Of a stretch of DNA of 64,000 nt, positions 35,783 to 45,603 are shown piece after piece. The stretch is from Combretum micranthum. Lineage: Eukaryota > Streptophyta > Magnoliopsida > Myrtales > Combretaceae. The first letter of the stretch is position 1, and each line of letters starts with the position of its first letter. The stretch is taken from assembly GCA_024138025.1 (NCBI GenBank), contig JAMXBD010003398.1, forward strand, positions 1-64,000. The letters are read 5' to 3'. Made by a program: the position numbers and the translations under genes. Under the pieces are notes generated by a model that worked only from the letters and a program-made list of their open reading frames with translations, was not told the origin of the DNA and ran no database searches.

Positions 35783-37060
35783 CTATTCAAATAACTCGGG
35801 GTGTTTTTGTCTCATTTCATCCTTGGGCTCCCACGTTGCCTCTCTTTCGGTTTGTTCGGTCCACAAGACCTTACAAAAGGAAATTATTTTTCTCCTCAAC
35901 TTTATCAATTCTATCCAAGACTTTGATCGGCTTTCAACTGTTTCAAATTCGGTTGAACCTCTGGTTGATGTGTAGAAATGATGGCTTCGGGATCTGATAC
36001 ACATTTTCGGAGCTGTGACACATGGAATACATCATGCACTTCTGACAAATTTGGTGGTAGAGCCAATCGATAAGCTAATGGTCCAATTCTCTCTAAAATC
36101 TCATATGGACCAATGTATCTTGGATTCAACTTGCCTTTAACCCCAAATCTAATTTCCTTTTGTTGGAGAGATTTTGAGAAACACATGGTCACCAACTCCA
36201 AACTCCAATGGTCTCCTCCTTGTGTCAGCATAGCTTTTATACCGATCTTGAGCTATTTTCATTCGTTGTTTTATCACTTGAATCTTATCTACTGCTTGTT
36301 GTATCAATTCAGGACCCAAAATAACTCTTTCACCAACTTCATCCCAATACAATGGAGATCTGCACTTCCTACCATAAAGAGCTTCATAGGGCGCCATTTG
36401 AATCGTTACTTGGAAGCTATTGTTGTAGGCAAATTCAACAAGTGGCAAATAAGTGTCCCACCTATTACCAAAATCTAAGACACATGCTCTAAGCATATCT
36501 TCCACTATCTGAATTGTTCGCTCTGATTGCCCATCTGTCTGTGGATGAAATGCAGTGCTAAACTGAAGTTGAGTACCTAAAGCAGTATGTAAACTTTTCC
36601 AGAACCGGCTGACAAAGCGAGAATCTCGATCAGAAGTAATCGTCTTCGAATCCCGTAGTCTCACTATTTCTTTGATATAGATATGTGCCATCTTCTCTAA
36701 GGAATCTCCAACCCTCAAAGGTATGAAATGAGCCGATTTCGTTAATCTATCCACGATCACCCAAATAACTTCATATTTGGCAATAGTCCTAGGTAAGGCC
36801 GATATGAAATCCATAGTGATATCATCCCATTTCCATTCGGTATAGATAAAGGTTGAAGTTCTCCTCCGGGTCTTTGATGCTCGATTTTTATTTGTTGACA
36901 AGTCAAACACTTGGAAACATATTGAGCAATATCTTTCTTCAAACCTTCCACCATAAATTTTTCTTCAAATCTCTATACATTTTGGTGGTTCCCGGTGGAT
37001 TGAATATGAAGATGAATGAGCTTCCTTCATGATTTCTTCTCTCAACTCATATGGCACAAA
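35783..37060 (-). pseudogene. pol: Chromovirus integrase with C-terminal chromodomain
   Basis: From the 5' side: remains of the HHCC zinc finger (TKMYRDLKK, YVSKCLTCQQIKIEHQRPGG); then the DDE core with the first Asp in DITMDFISALP, the second in TSDRDSRFVSRFW, and Glu in HPQTDGQSERTIQ. Next GPYEILERIGPLAYRLALP and VFHVSQLRKC, the GPY/F region. After a frameshift a chromodomain-like tail reads VLWTEQTEREATWEPKDEMR and ends KHPELF at 35783. The chromodomain places the element in the chromoviruses, where it is thought to steer integration to marked chromatin. The catalytic triad is present, but frameshifts near 37000, 36900 and 36000-35910 disable it. Confidence 0.9.
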
Positions 37061-37101
37061 GAGTCGATTCCCATATCTAACAACTTCATCCTCATCAATC
37101 C

Positions 37102-39110
37102 TCAACTCTTTTCTCTTCCCTTCACAATGGCAATCTTTATTCTTTTAGCTTCATCGTCTTCCTTTTGGACTTGTTTAATCTTTTCCAAAATTGTCGGTTG
37201 CAAGGATAATTGAGCCAATATCACATCAACTTGCTCTAATGTAACTTCAAGTTCAAACTTCATGAAGTCCATCTGAATCTCTCTTTGATTAGAAATCAAA
37301 GTTGCATCATTCATTTGCTTCTTCCTACTGAGTGCATCTGCTACCACATTAGCTTTACCAAGATGATAAGTATTTCCACATCATAGTCTTTAATCAACTC
37401 AAGCCATCTTCTTTGCCTCATATTAAGCTCCTTCTGTGTGAATATGTATTTCAAACTTTTGTGATCCGTGTAAATCTTGCACTTCTCTCCAAACAAATAG
37501 TGTCTCCAAAGTTTCAATGCGAGAATTACTACTGCTAATTCAAGATCATGCACTGGATAATTCTTCTCATGGGGTTTTAGTTGCCTCGATGCATAAGCTA
37601 TAACTTTTCCATCTTGCATGAGAACACAACCGAGTCCTTGGATAGACGCATCACTAAAAACCTCGAATTCCTTTCCACTAACAGGCAGTGCCAGAATAGG
37701 AGCTGATATCAATCTTTCTTTCAACTCTTCAAAACTCCTCTCACACTTGTCATCCCACACATACTTAATATTCTTTCTTGTTAATCTTGTTAATGGGGAT
37801 GCAATTTTCGAAAATCCCTCTACAAACCTTCGATAGTATCCCGTCAATCCAAGAAAACTTCTAATCTCACTCACATTAGTAGGTCTTGTCCATCCCAAAA
37901 TAGCTTCAATCTTTATTGGATCAACTGAAATACCTTCCTTTGAAATAATGTGCCCGAGAAAGAATATTTCTTCCAACCAAAACTAACACTTATTAAATTT
38001 CACATAGAGTTTCTTCTCTCGAAGTCTTTGTAACATAACTCTTAAATGCTCTTGATGCTCTTCCTTACTTTGGGAATAAATCAAAATATCATCAATGAAT
38101 ACTACGACAAATGAATCCAGATAATCCTTGAAGACTCTATTCATCAAATCCATGAATGCGGTTAGAGCATTGGTTAACCCGAAAGGCATCACCAAAAACT
38201 CGAAGTACCCATATCGAGTTCTAAAAGCCATCTTCTGAATATCTTGAGATTTGATCTTAAGTTGATAATATCCTAATCTCAAGTCGATCTTTGAAAACAC
38301 TGTGGCTCCCTTCAACTGATCGAATAGATCATCAATCCTAGGTAAAGGGTATTTTTCTTAATAGTAACCCGGTTCAATTCCCTATAATCAATGCACATGC
38401 GCAAACTCTCATCTTTCTTCCTTACAAATAATACAGGAGCACCCCATGGTGATATACTCGGTCTAATGAAACCCAAATCTTGCAATTCCTGTAACTGCAG
38501 CTTTAACTCTTTCAACTCTGCAGGAGCCATTCTATACGGAGCCTTAGAGATAGGTACTGTTCCAGGTAATACTTCAATTCCAAATTCTATCTCCCTATCT
38601 GGTGGTAGTCCAGGTAACTTCTCTGGAAATACATCCATAAACTCATTTACAATTGGCACCATTTTGATATCCACTTCTTCAATATTCATAGCCGCCACAA
38701 CTGGTTTTTCCCACAACTCCATAGAGTTCATACTTTTAGGTCTCAGCCTTTCCAACCTATATGTAAATCTCCCCTTATCTAAATCAAAACTTAACTCCGC
38801 CTTACTACAATCAATCGTGACCTTATAATGATTTAGCCAATTCATTCCCAAAATCACATCAAAATCAGATAAAGGCAATATATCATCAATAGGCATGTTC
38901 ACATTTGAAATCACAACATTTATATTTTTACACACACAGGGATGCCTATTTTCAATCACCAACGAAGTAGTCACAACATAATACGATCAATCAAATTTCA
39001 TAAACAAGCTCACAATCATTCATAAAATTTTAGAAATAAGCATGAGTTGCTCCAGTATCAATCAACACATATGCATCCCTACTAGCAACACTATACCTGC
39101 CAAAGTGTCT
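37102..39110 (-). pseudogene. pol: Chromovirus protease, reverse transcriptase and RNase H
   Basis: The protease active site VLIDTGATHAYF lies at 39065-39030 (DTG at 39059-39051) and is followed by a stop. Continuing: [14 protein letters not shown], then RT with [20 protein letters not shown] and [16 protein letters not shown], a frameshift near 38330, [23 protein letters not shown] and FIDDILIYS (the YVDD-type site). After a TAG comes [11 protein letters not shown], then RNase H with [36 protein letters not shown] and [12 protein letters not shown], and ADALSRK at 37347. It would copy element RNA into DNA. The domains are complete, the reading frame is not. Confidence 0.92.
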
Positions 39111-39194
39111 ACTGAGGGTGTATCTTCAATCTGTTGTAAGGTGAAAACCCTTGCATTTGTCTTTCCCTTCTCTATATCAACTCCACTCTTAACA

Positions 39195-40441
39195 TCATCG
39201 ATCTTTGCAGTTAGCAATATGATGACCTCTTTGCTTGCAATATGCACAGAAGACCGGTGGTAGTTTCGGATTCTTGCACTCTTTAGACTTATGTCCAACT
39301 TGACCACGTGAAAAACATGCATTGGGAGTCCACTTACAATCAGACAACTCATGAGGACCATAACACCTAAAGCATTTCTTTTCAAATGCAAGTGTAGAAG
39401 CTTTATATGTCGGCTTTTGATTTCCTTGTCGTCCCATGAAAGGCTTCTTTCCTTTATTAATACCCTAATAATTATCATAGGATGAAATGGAAGCAGGTCT
39501 CTTTCCCATAAATGCAGCTCTCTTTGCTCTTCTAATTCTACTATCATTATGAATTTGCTCCATTAGCAAAGCTTTGGTCACAATATCTGATAAGGTATGT
39601 AACTCAAATTTCTTCACTTCACTTTGAATTTCTTCATTCAATCCATTCTGAAATTTCTGAACTTTCATTCCCTCATCCCGATAATCACCTCCAGCAAAGC
39701 ACAACAGTCTATAAAATTCACCATAGTATTCATCTATAGTCTTGCTCCCTTGTCTTAAGTTCAACCAATCAGCTATCATCCTCTCTCTCACTGAATTTGG
39801 AAAATATTTGGTGAAAAATATATCCTTGAATGCATTCCATGATATGAGTTATTGTAGATTTCCACTAGTTAATCTCTACCAATTGTAAGCCTCTTTCTTC
39901 ATCATATAAAATGCTAAATCAACTTTATTATCTTCCAGTGTTCTACTAGCTGCAAATGTCTTCTCAAGCTCCTCTATCCAACCTTCAGCTACTATAGGAT
40001 TAGTACTAGTGCCATCAAACTCTAGGACTATCTTGCTAAAATCATGTAACTTGATTTGGTTGGATTGATCATTTACAGGAGTAGCCTCATTTGGTTTCAT
40101 TCCCTGCTGGTTCCTTGCTACATGAGATGCTGTGTTTATTGATACATCATCATCTGATACTGCTGCATCATTGCCATCATGTCCCTCATCATACTATACA
40201 TGGAATTTAGATCACCAGTGGGTATTTGTGGCATAGGAGGAATGGGTGGCATAGGTGGAGGTGGAGGAATCTGAGTCGGCGAAGGAACTTGTGAAGCTGA
40301 AGCCGATGCAGGAGATGGAGTAGTCTCACTACTCAGTGTAGAAGATGAAGTAGGAGCAAATGTAGATGATGATTGTGATGGTAGTGGAGGCATACTTTCT
40401 CTATCAGAATGTTGCCTTGTAGACCTCCTCAACCTGTCCAT
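39195..40441 (-). pseudogene. gag: Chromovirus gag
   Basis: Start MDRLRRSTRQ at 40441, then a Ser/Pro-rich segment with PPPPPMPPIPPMPQIP, and a Met/Gln-rich stretch before a stop near 40136. After a frame change: FSKIVLEFDGTSTNPIVAEG and MKKEAYNW (40060-39876), then DWLNLRQGSKTIDEYYGEFY and FQNGLNEEIQSEVKKFELHT, the retrotransposon gag core. Three CCHC knuckles end it: CFRCYGPHELSDC has one residue fewer than usual, CFSRGQVGHKSKEC has its second Cys changed to Arg, and CAYCKQRGHHIANC is canonical. It would form the particle and bind RNA. Confidence 0.88.
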
Positions 40442-40740
40442 CTTTACAATTGCATACATATATTCAATACACACATACATGTATATCAATCTCTACTCAC
40501 ATGCAAAACTTATCAAATTAATATTCACATTCATATATAAATTAACGAACAATTCAACAAGTCATCAAACAAGTAATAAGCAATTAGTAAACAAGCAAAC
40601 AAATAACAAGTATATTAAACAAGCAAGAAGGGAATTATACACAACTATTCGGATAAACTTAACTCTTTTCTATACTACCTAATTGTGTCTAGGTCAAGTC
40701 TTAAACAACTATTACAATTAGACAAACAATTAATCAAACT

Positions 40741-40754
40741 CCGCTCTGGTACCA
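40741..40754 (-). other. Primer binding site, initiator tRNA-Met type
   Basis: The minus strand reads TGGTACCAGAGCGG two bases after the 5' LTR end. It differs by one base from the TGGTATCAGAGC site complementary to initiator tRNA-Met. Confidence 0.88.
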
Positions 40755-40756
40755 AC

Positions 40757-42327
40757 TGTAAGGACCTGCTATCACCCCTATAATTAAAATAGGCGATAAC
40801 AGTTCTCCAACCACATATAACCTGTAAGATTATATGTAAGGTTGTCTAAAAGAATTATTTGAGGAATTGTTTATCTAATTCCACATAGTTAATATAATAG
40901 AAACCATAATTTTTCTAAACTTTAAACAAAATACACTACTCCATTATCAACATATTTTGCAAAAGAAGTAAACTTAAGTCATACATAGCTAAGTACATAT
41001 ATATATACATATTACATCCAAAGGCTTCTTACAAGCCTTAACAAAATTACACACATAAAATTCAACTAAAACCTTAAATACAACCACAAGACTAACATAA
41101 CTATTCTATTACAAAAATTGGATTCTACCAAGTCTAAGGTCATCTCTAGTTCTCCATATCATCAAGAAAATCCTCGAAATCGGTTCGATACCCCATACTC
41201 GTGTGAAACTCGTCGGATTCATCACCTGAAAATGGTTAAAATATGAGCTAAATGCCCAGTACACAAGTAACGAATACAAATGCAAAGTGATTCATACATG
41301 CTTAATCTAAATGTAAAATGCAACAACCAATAATTTATTACTCAATCTTTAGTTAGTCTTTCATCATGGGAGTATTCAAACTTCGAGCAATAAGGATCTA
41401 GTATACGTCCGCCTTCCTGAGTGGACTCTACTGTTCATACAGACTAGGCAGCCCCACCTTCCGGCATAACCCGTAATACTAGGGGATCCTGAGTAACGCA
41501 CCACGATGCTCAGGGTTTGATATAAGTAGCTCGAATACTCATATATCCTAAATAATTTTATCCAATAACGAGAAAGTACCCTATCCCCAATCTGAGCAAG
41601 GTGCCGCTCTCCGAACCAGATTCAACGGCAAACAAGGACAATCAACACTCATCAATTAATAAAAATTTCTTAATTTAGAGTAATTTGATTTGATGCCTAC
41701 CCTAGCAAAGAAACAAGCAAGTTACTGCGTACCTAAGATAGCTCAGGAACTAATGGGGTTGGCCGAGTGATGATCTATCAATGATTAAGCCTTGGCTTGG
41801 AGTGATGTTTAAATCTAAAAGCTTGTGATTGATTTTGGCTTAGGGCTTAGGGTTTTTAGATGAAAGGAAGAAAGAAAGAAAAGAAAAATTCGTATAAAGT
41901 GATTAGGGCTGCCAAAAGAGTCCATAATAGTCCAAAATGAAGTCAATACTACTCCAAAGTTTGACTTTAGATATTTCACATAAGGTTAATTTGGTTAAAT
42001 TTGAAATGCATTTGAGTTTGATTTGAGCTTAAAAAGTAGACTTTAACTTTGTAAAAATTCTGCCATCCATTCTTAAACAATTCACAAGTTATTTATTAAA
42101 TTCTAAACATAAACATAATAAATTAACAAAAGACACACTTATTCATTACACTATACACATTAATACATATAATATAATATAAATTTCATTATACTACACA
42201 CATACAAAATAACACATATATTAAACAAATACTAATTATTATCCATGCACACGCACACACACACACACATATAATATCTCATTCAATAACCCATTAGAAT
42301 ATAAATAGGAAATTCATAGCTATTTCA
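40757..42327 (-). mobile_element. 5' LTR of the chromovirus
   Basis: TGTAAGGACCTGC...AGCTATTTCA on the plus strand, 1571 bp, followed by the right TSD GATAT at 42328-42332. An (AC)n tract lies at about 42247-42270. Confidence 0.93.
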
Positions 42328-42332
42328 GATAT

Positions 42333-43066
42333 GGCTTTATTCTTAAACTTAAAATTAATATTACTAATTTCTAATTTACTTTATTTGTATGACTTTACAT
42401 AAAGTTCATTTCTCCTTTCACATAAAATTTTAAATGTTGATTTCTATCACTAATTTATAATCTAATTCGTATAAAATTGAAATTACTAATTTCAAATAAA
42501 TTATAATTTTAAATGTTGATTTCTGTTATCAATTACTGATTTTTAATAAATTATAAATTATAAAAATTTCTAATAAATTATACAAAATTGTATCGCTTTA
42601 ATTGAACTTTGCGTACAACAACAAATATGCACACATTTCACACAACTAATATTCAACAATTTAACATCGACAATTCAAAAAAAATTGCAAAAATTCGGAA
42701 TCTTACAACATACAATATTCCCACAACACATATAACGAAAATTCAACAATGTAGCATCGATAATTTAACAAAAATTTTGAAAATTGAGGATTCATACCAC
42801 AAATTGTCGCCGTTCATTGTTGTCCTCCGTTCTCAAGCCTACACCACTCCTCTCCAACAAATTGCTTCTTCTTCAACACCGGCTGATCCAAAAACACAAG
42901 TTGACAGAGCTAATTGCGCTCAATCGACAACAAATTAGGGATTAAACACGTGACATTCAATTTAGGGCTTAGGATTTCTACTTACAACAACATAGAGAAG
43001 AGGGAATGGGGAAGAAGGAGATCTAGCGAGGTTTTTTAGTCTCACAGACCTTGTCTCTTGAAGAGA
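42333..43066 (-). other. 5' leader and probable first intron of the MULE
   Basis: On the minus strand, TIR-proximal DNA leads to a possible short exon with ATG at 42817 followed by a GTATG donor at 42797. The AT-rich remainder reads like an intron, continued at 34155-34000 beyond the chromovirus. No protein evidence supports the exon. The plus-strand open frame at 42609-42938 has no domain and is rejected. Confidence 0.4.
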
Positions 43067-43220
43067 CGAGGTAGTAGGTGGTACAACCTCATCTCTTCAA
43101 GAGACAAGGTATTAGGCAGCTTGACCTCGTCTCTTAAGTTGACTAAAATCGAGATTACCTTGATCTTGATGGTAATTTTATAATTTTTTTAAAACAACAA
43201 TATTTTTTTTTCCTTTTCCC
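43067..43220. repeat. Right TIR of the MULE
   Basis: Complement of the left TIR, ending CCTTTTCCC. It carries its own GTCTCTTGAAGAGAC and CATCTCTTCAAGAGAC hairpins. The duplication GATAATATA follows at 43221-43229. Confidence 0.85.
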
Positions 43221-43229
43221 GATAATATA

Positions 43230-43537
43230 ATACATTATTAAACATAAAAAATTATATCCCTAAACTCTAATAATTTAATATTACTCGACAACAATTTTAG
43301 ACAACTTCACCGACTTCAATGGGAGAATACATCTGTTGAACTTATCAAAATGTTAATGGATAATATATTATATATATATATATATCAAATTATATTACAA
43401 TACCTAAATCTTCTTTTGTTCTGCAAATATATAAGAATTTAGAAATTTACATTTTGTGAGTTCAGGAATCTATCCACATCAAAGTTAAAATTTAAGAATT
43501 ATTTTCCATTTCTTCTTTTTGTTTTTTCCCCCCCTCC
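43230..43537. other. No gene seen
   Basis: AT-rich flank, with an (AT)n stretch near 43369-43386 and a C-run at 43528-43534. Confidence 0.6.
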
Positions 43538-44680
43538 TGTCACGCTCCGAAGGATACTCTAAATGTGGTAGTGCGTCGTACACAATATTAAAGCCTAGAA
43601 TGACCGCCTCAATCACGCGAAGGCTTCCATACTATGTATAAGGCATCTAACACATGGAGGAGACACATCGGAGTGATATATTTTATATTGATACAACTTG
43701 AGTAACAATGTAAAGGAAATACAATTCACTATACTTCAATTACAATTCATCAAAAGATTTCACTACATAAAACTATTACAAAGCAATTCATAACACCTAG
43801 CTAATATCATCAAGTATTCTTACTTCCTACTGGAATCCCGAAGTCATATTCGGCTCCACCTATCTTGGTCCCCAGGTAGCATTCTCCCGTCAACCTGTTT
43901 ATTTAAACATCTATTGGGGTATAAGCCATACTAGCTTAGTGAGAGTTCCCTTAATTTCGTACCATAACAAGCAAGTTATAAATCATCCATATGCTATGTA
44001 TGAACAAACACATGAGCAGACAATTATGTATGGGTAACCAGAACCCGTACACAGAACGGATTTACGCCCTCCATATCTAAGGTTAGAGATGTTATTGAAA
44101 GTCTACACGACCTGCTGCTAGTCCTCAAGCCCCTCAGGCTCATAGCAATCGACTCGACTAAGTTCATACATGGGATGCATCCCCGGTGCGCTTTAGTTCC
44201 CTATGAATGAACTCTAATACCGGGTCTTATTCTCCAAACGTGACCTCGGACCATACCGATCGTCTTGCGTAGGAGTAGCACACTAACAAATACAACTTGA
44301 TCGATGCGATACATGATCAATTTATTTTTGCTTTGGTCAAATTATTCATACATTCTTTAGAGTGACCAACCAATATCATACACATAAAAAAAATAATATG
44401 AACGGTGCAGTTATCCAATCAAATCATGGTTTCGATATGCTTTAGTATTCTTTGGCATACATACATCAAAGTATCATTATCTATCCCATCCCATTCATAT
44501 CGGTTTTTATCTTATTCCTATAATTCTAATGCAACGAGCTACAAGCATAAACAAGATAACAAAATAAGAGGAAAACTCATATGTCCATTGGCTCCGGCCT
44601 TTTAATCGTAATAATCGCCAAACCACTTATGAAAGTCATATCAAAATGACAGGGGTGGTCTAAGCGCCTAAAACTACCAT
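43538..44680 (-). mobile_element. Partial TGTCACGCC-family LTR
   Basis: It starts TGTCACGCTCCGAAGG and stays close to 45604-46700: ACACAATATTAAAGCCTA, CACGCGAAGGCTTCCATACT and CTAGCTTAGTGAGAGTTCCC are shared. It breaks off near 44680, where the sequence switches to a different LTR family. Confidence 0.75.
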
Positions 44681-44880
44681 GCCCCCAATCTGAGCAAGGT
44701 TACCACTCTCCGAACTAAATTCAACGGTATAAAAGATACAATCAATTATTAAATTTCTTGATTTATAGTAACTTTGAATTAGGCTTATCTTAGCAAAGAA
44801 ACAAGCAAGTTACCACGTACCTGAGATAGCTCGAGAACTATTAGGGTTGGCCAAGCGACGATCTATCACTGTACAAGGTA
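44681..44880 (-). mobile_element. Fragment of a chromovirus-type LTR joined to the previous LTR
   Basis: CCCCAATCTGAGCAAGGT, CTCTCCGAAC, AAGAAACAAGCAAGTTAC and GTACCTGAGATAGCTCG match 41592-41790 and 34995-35190 inside the chromovirus LTRs. It ends at GACGATCTATCA. It is a chimeric LTR or an insertion scar. Confidence 0.7.
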
Positions 44881-45598
44881 ATATCGAATTTCTCACTTAC
44901 TTTAAGCATAAATTAATTAGTTTCAAATATAATTAATCAAAGAAATTCAAATAAATTATTATTAAGTCATAACATAACATTTAAATATCATATTATTTCA
45001 TACAATATTTAACAATTATTCAATTGATGATATTCAAGCTTTGGGAAATATTAGAGGAAGTTTTTTAAAATAAAAAATGCAGGGGACATGCCAGCCTTCA
45101 ATGTCGATGGTGTTGAACCGGTGCACACTGCGTTAAAACTCAATACTTGCCAATACTGGCAGCATTCAAAGATACGCCGGCAGCCTTTAGTCTACGTCGA
45201 CGGCCTTGAGAGGGTGTAGACTTTAACTCCAAATTTCCAAAATTTTACGGGAGTTCCATGGGGTTGATCCATGCCCGTGGATACCCCAAACACCAGTAGC
45301 GTATCCATGTATGCCGGCGGCTTTAAACCCGACGTTAAAAATTATGATTCTGTTCGCATTCCATACCGCCTCTAAGTCGGCAGCGTTAGAACCCTAATAG
45401 CCAGCATACGATTTGAAAAATCAACACTGGCCAATTTTCCTTACGAAAACTGGCAGTATTTCAAGTGGCTTTAAGAATATAGGTTATAATCACCTTCAAC
45501 ACCACCTCTACGCCGGTAGTGTTGAAGTACCACATGCCGGCGTACACTCAAAAATAGACCTATTCGAAAATGTTTTACTTTCCCTGTTTTCTTTATAA
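44881..45598. repeat. Spacer with recurrent GCCGG-type motifs
   Basis: From 45085 to 45560 short GC-rich blocks recur, such as ACGCCGGCAGCCTTT, ATGCCGGCGGCTTTAAA, AAGTCGGCAGCGTTAGAA, ACGCCGGTAGTGTTGAAG and CATGCCGGCGTACACT, separated by AT-richer DNA. No reading frame of note. A similar module lies at 62960-63240. Confidence 0.5.
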
Positions 45599-45603
45599 CA
45601 TTT

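Larger units (their letters stand above)
34161..42327 (-). mobile_element. Complete but inactive chromovirus (Ty3/gypsy)
   Basis: 8167 bp on the minus strand, with LTRs, primer site, gag, protease, reverse transcriptase, RNase H, integrase, chromodomain and polypurine tract in order, flanked by GATAT. It lies inside the MULE and is therefore younger. Over the first ~230 bp of the antisense LTR ends I count about 11 differences, near 5%. Frameshifts and stops break the single gag-pol frame into several pieces. Confidence 0.93.
28472..43220 (-). mobile_element. MULE carrying transposase and plant mobile domain genes, interrupted by a chromovirus
   Basis: The ends are inverted repeats: GGGGAAAAGGAAAAAAATAT at the left and, complemented, GGGAAAAGGAAAAAAAAATA at the right. 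They stay alignable through TTAAAAAAATTACAAAATTG and CCATCAAGATCAA. A perfect 9-bp duplication flanks it. After removing the nested chromovirus and its TSD the element is about 6.6 kb. Reading on the minus strand, the order is right TIR, 5' leader, probable intron (with the chromovirus), MudrA-like transposase, plant mobile domain gene, left TIR. Both genes are broken by stop codons, so the copy could not move by itself. Confidence 0.88.

Noticed and set aside
36113..36478. Plus-strand frames opposite the chromovirus pol
   Set aside because: They are shadows of the integrase and RT coding strand, as are 37618-37836, 38391-38828 and 39042-39263.
42609..42938. 109-codon plus-strand frame
   Set aside because: It lies in the MULE leader on the antisense strand, is Thr/Ile/Asn-rich, and has no domain.
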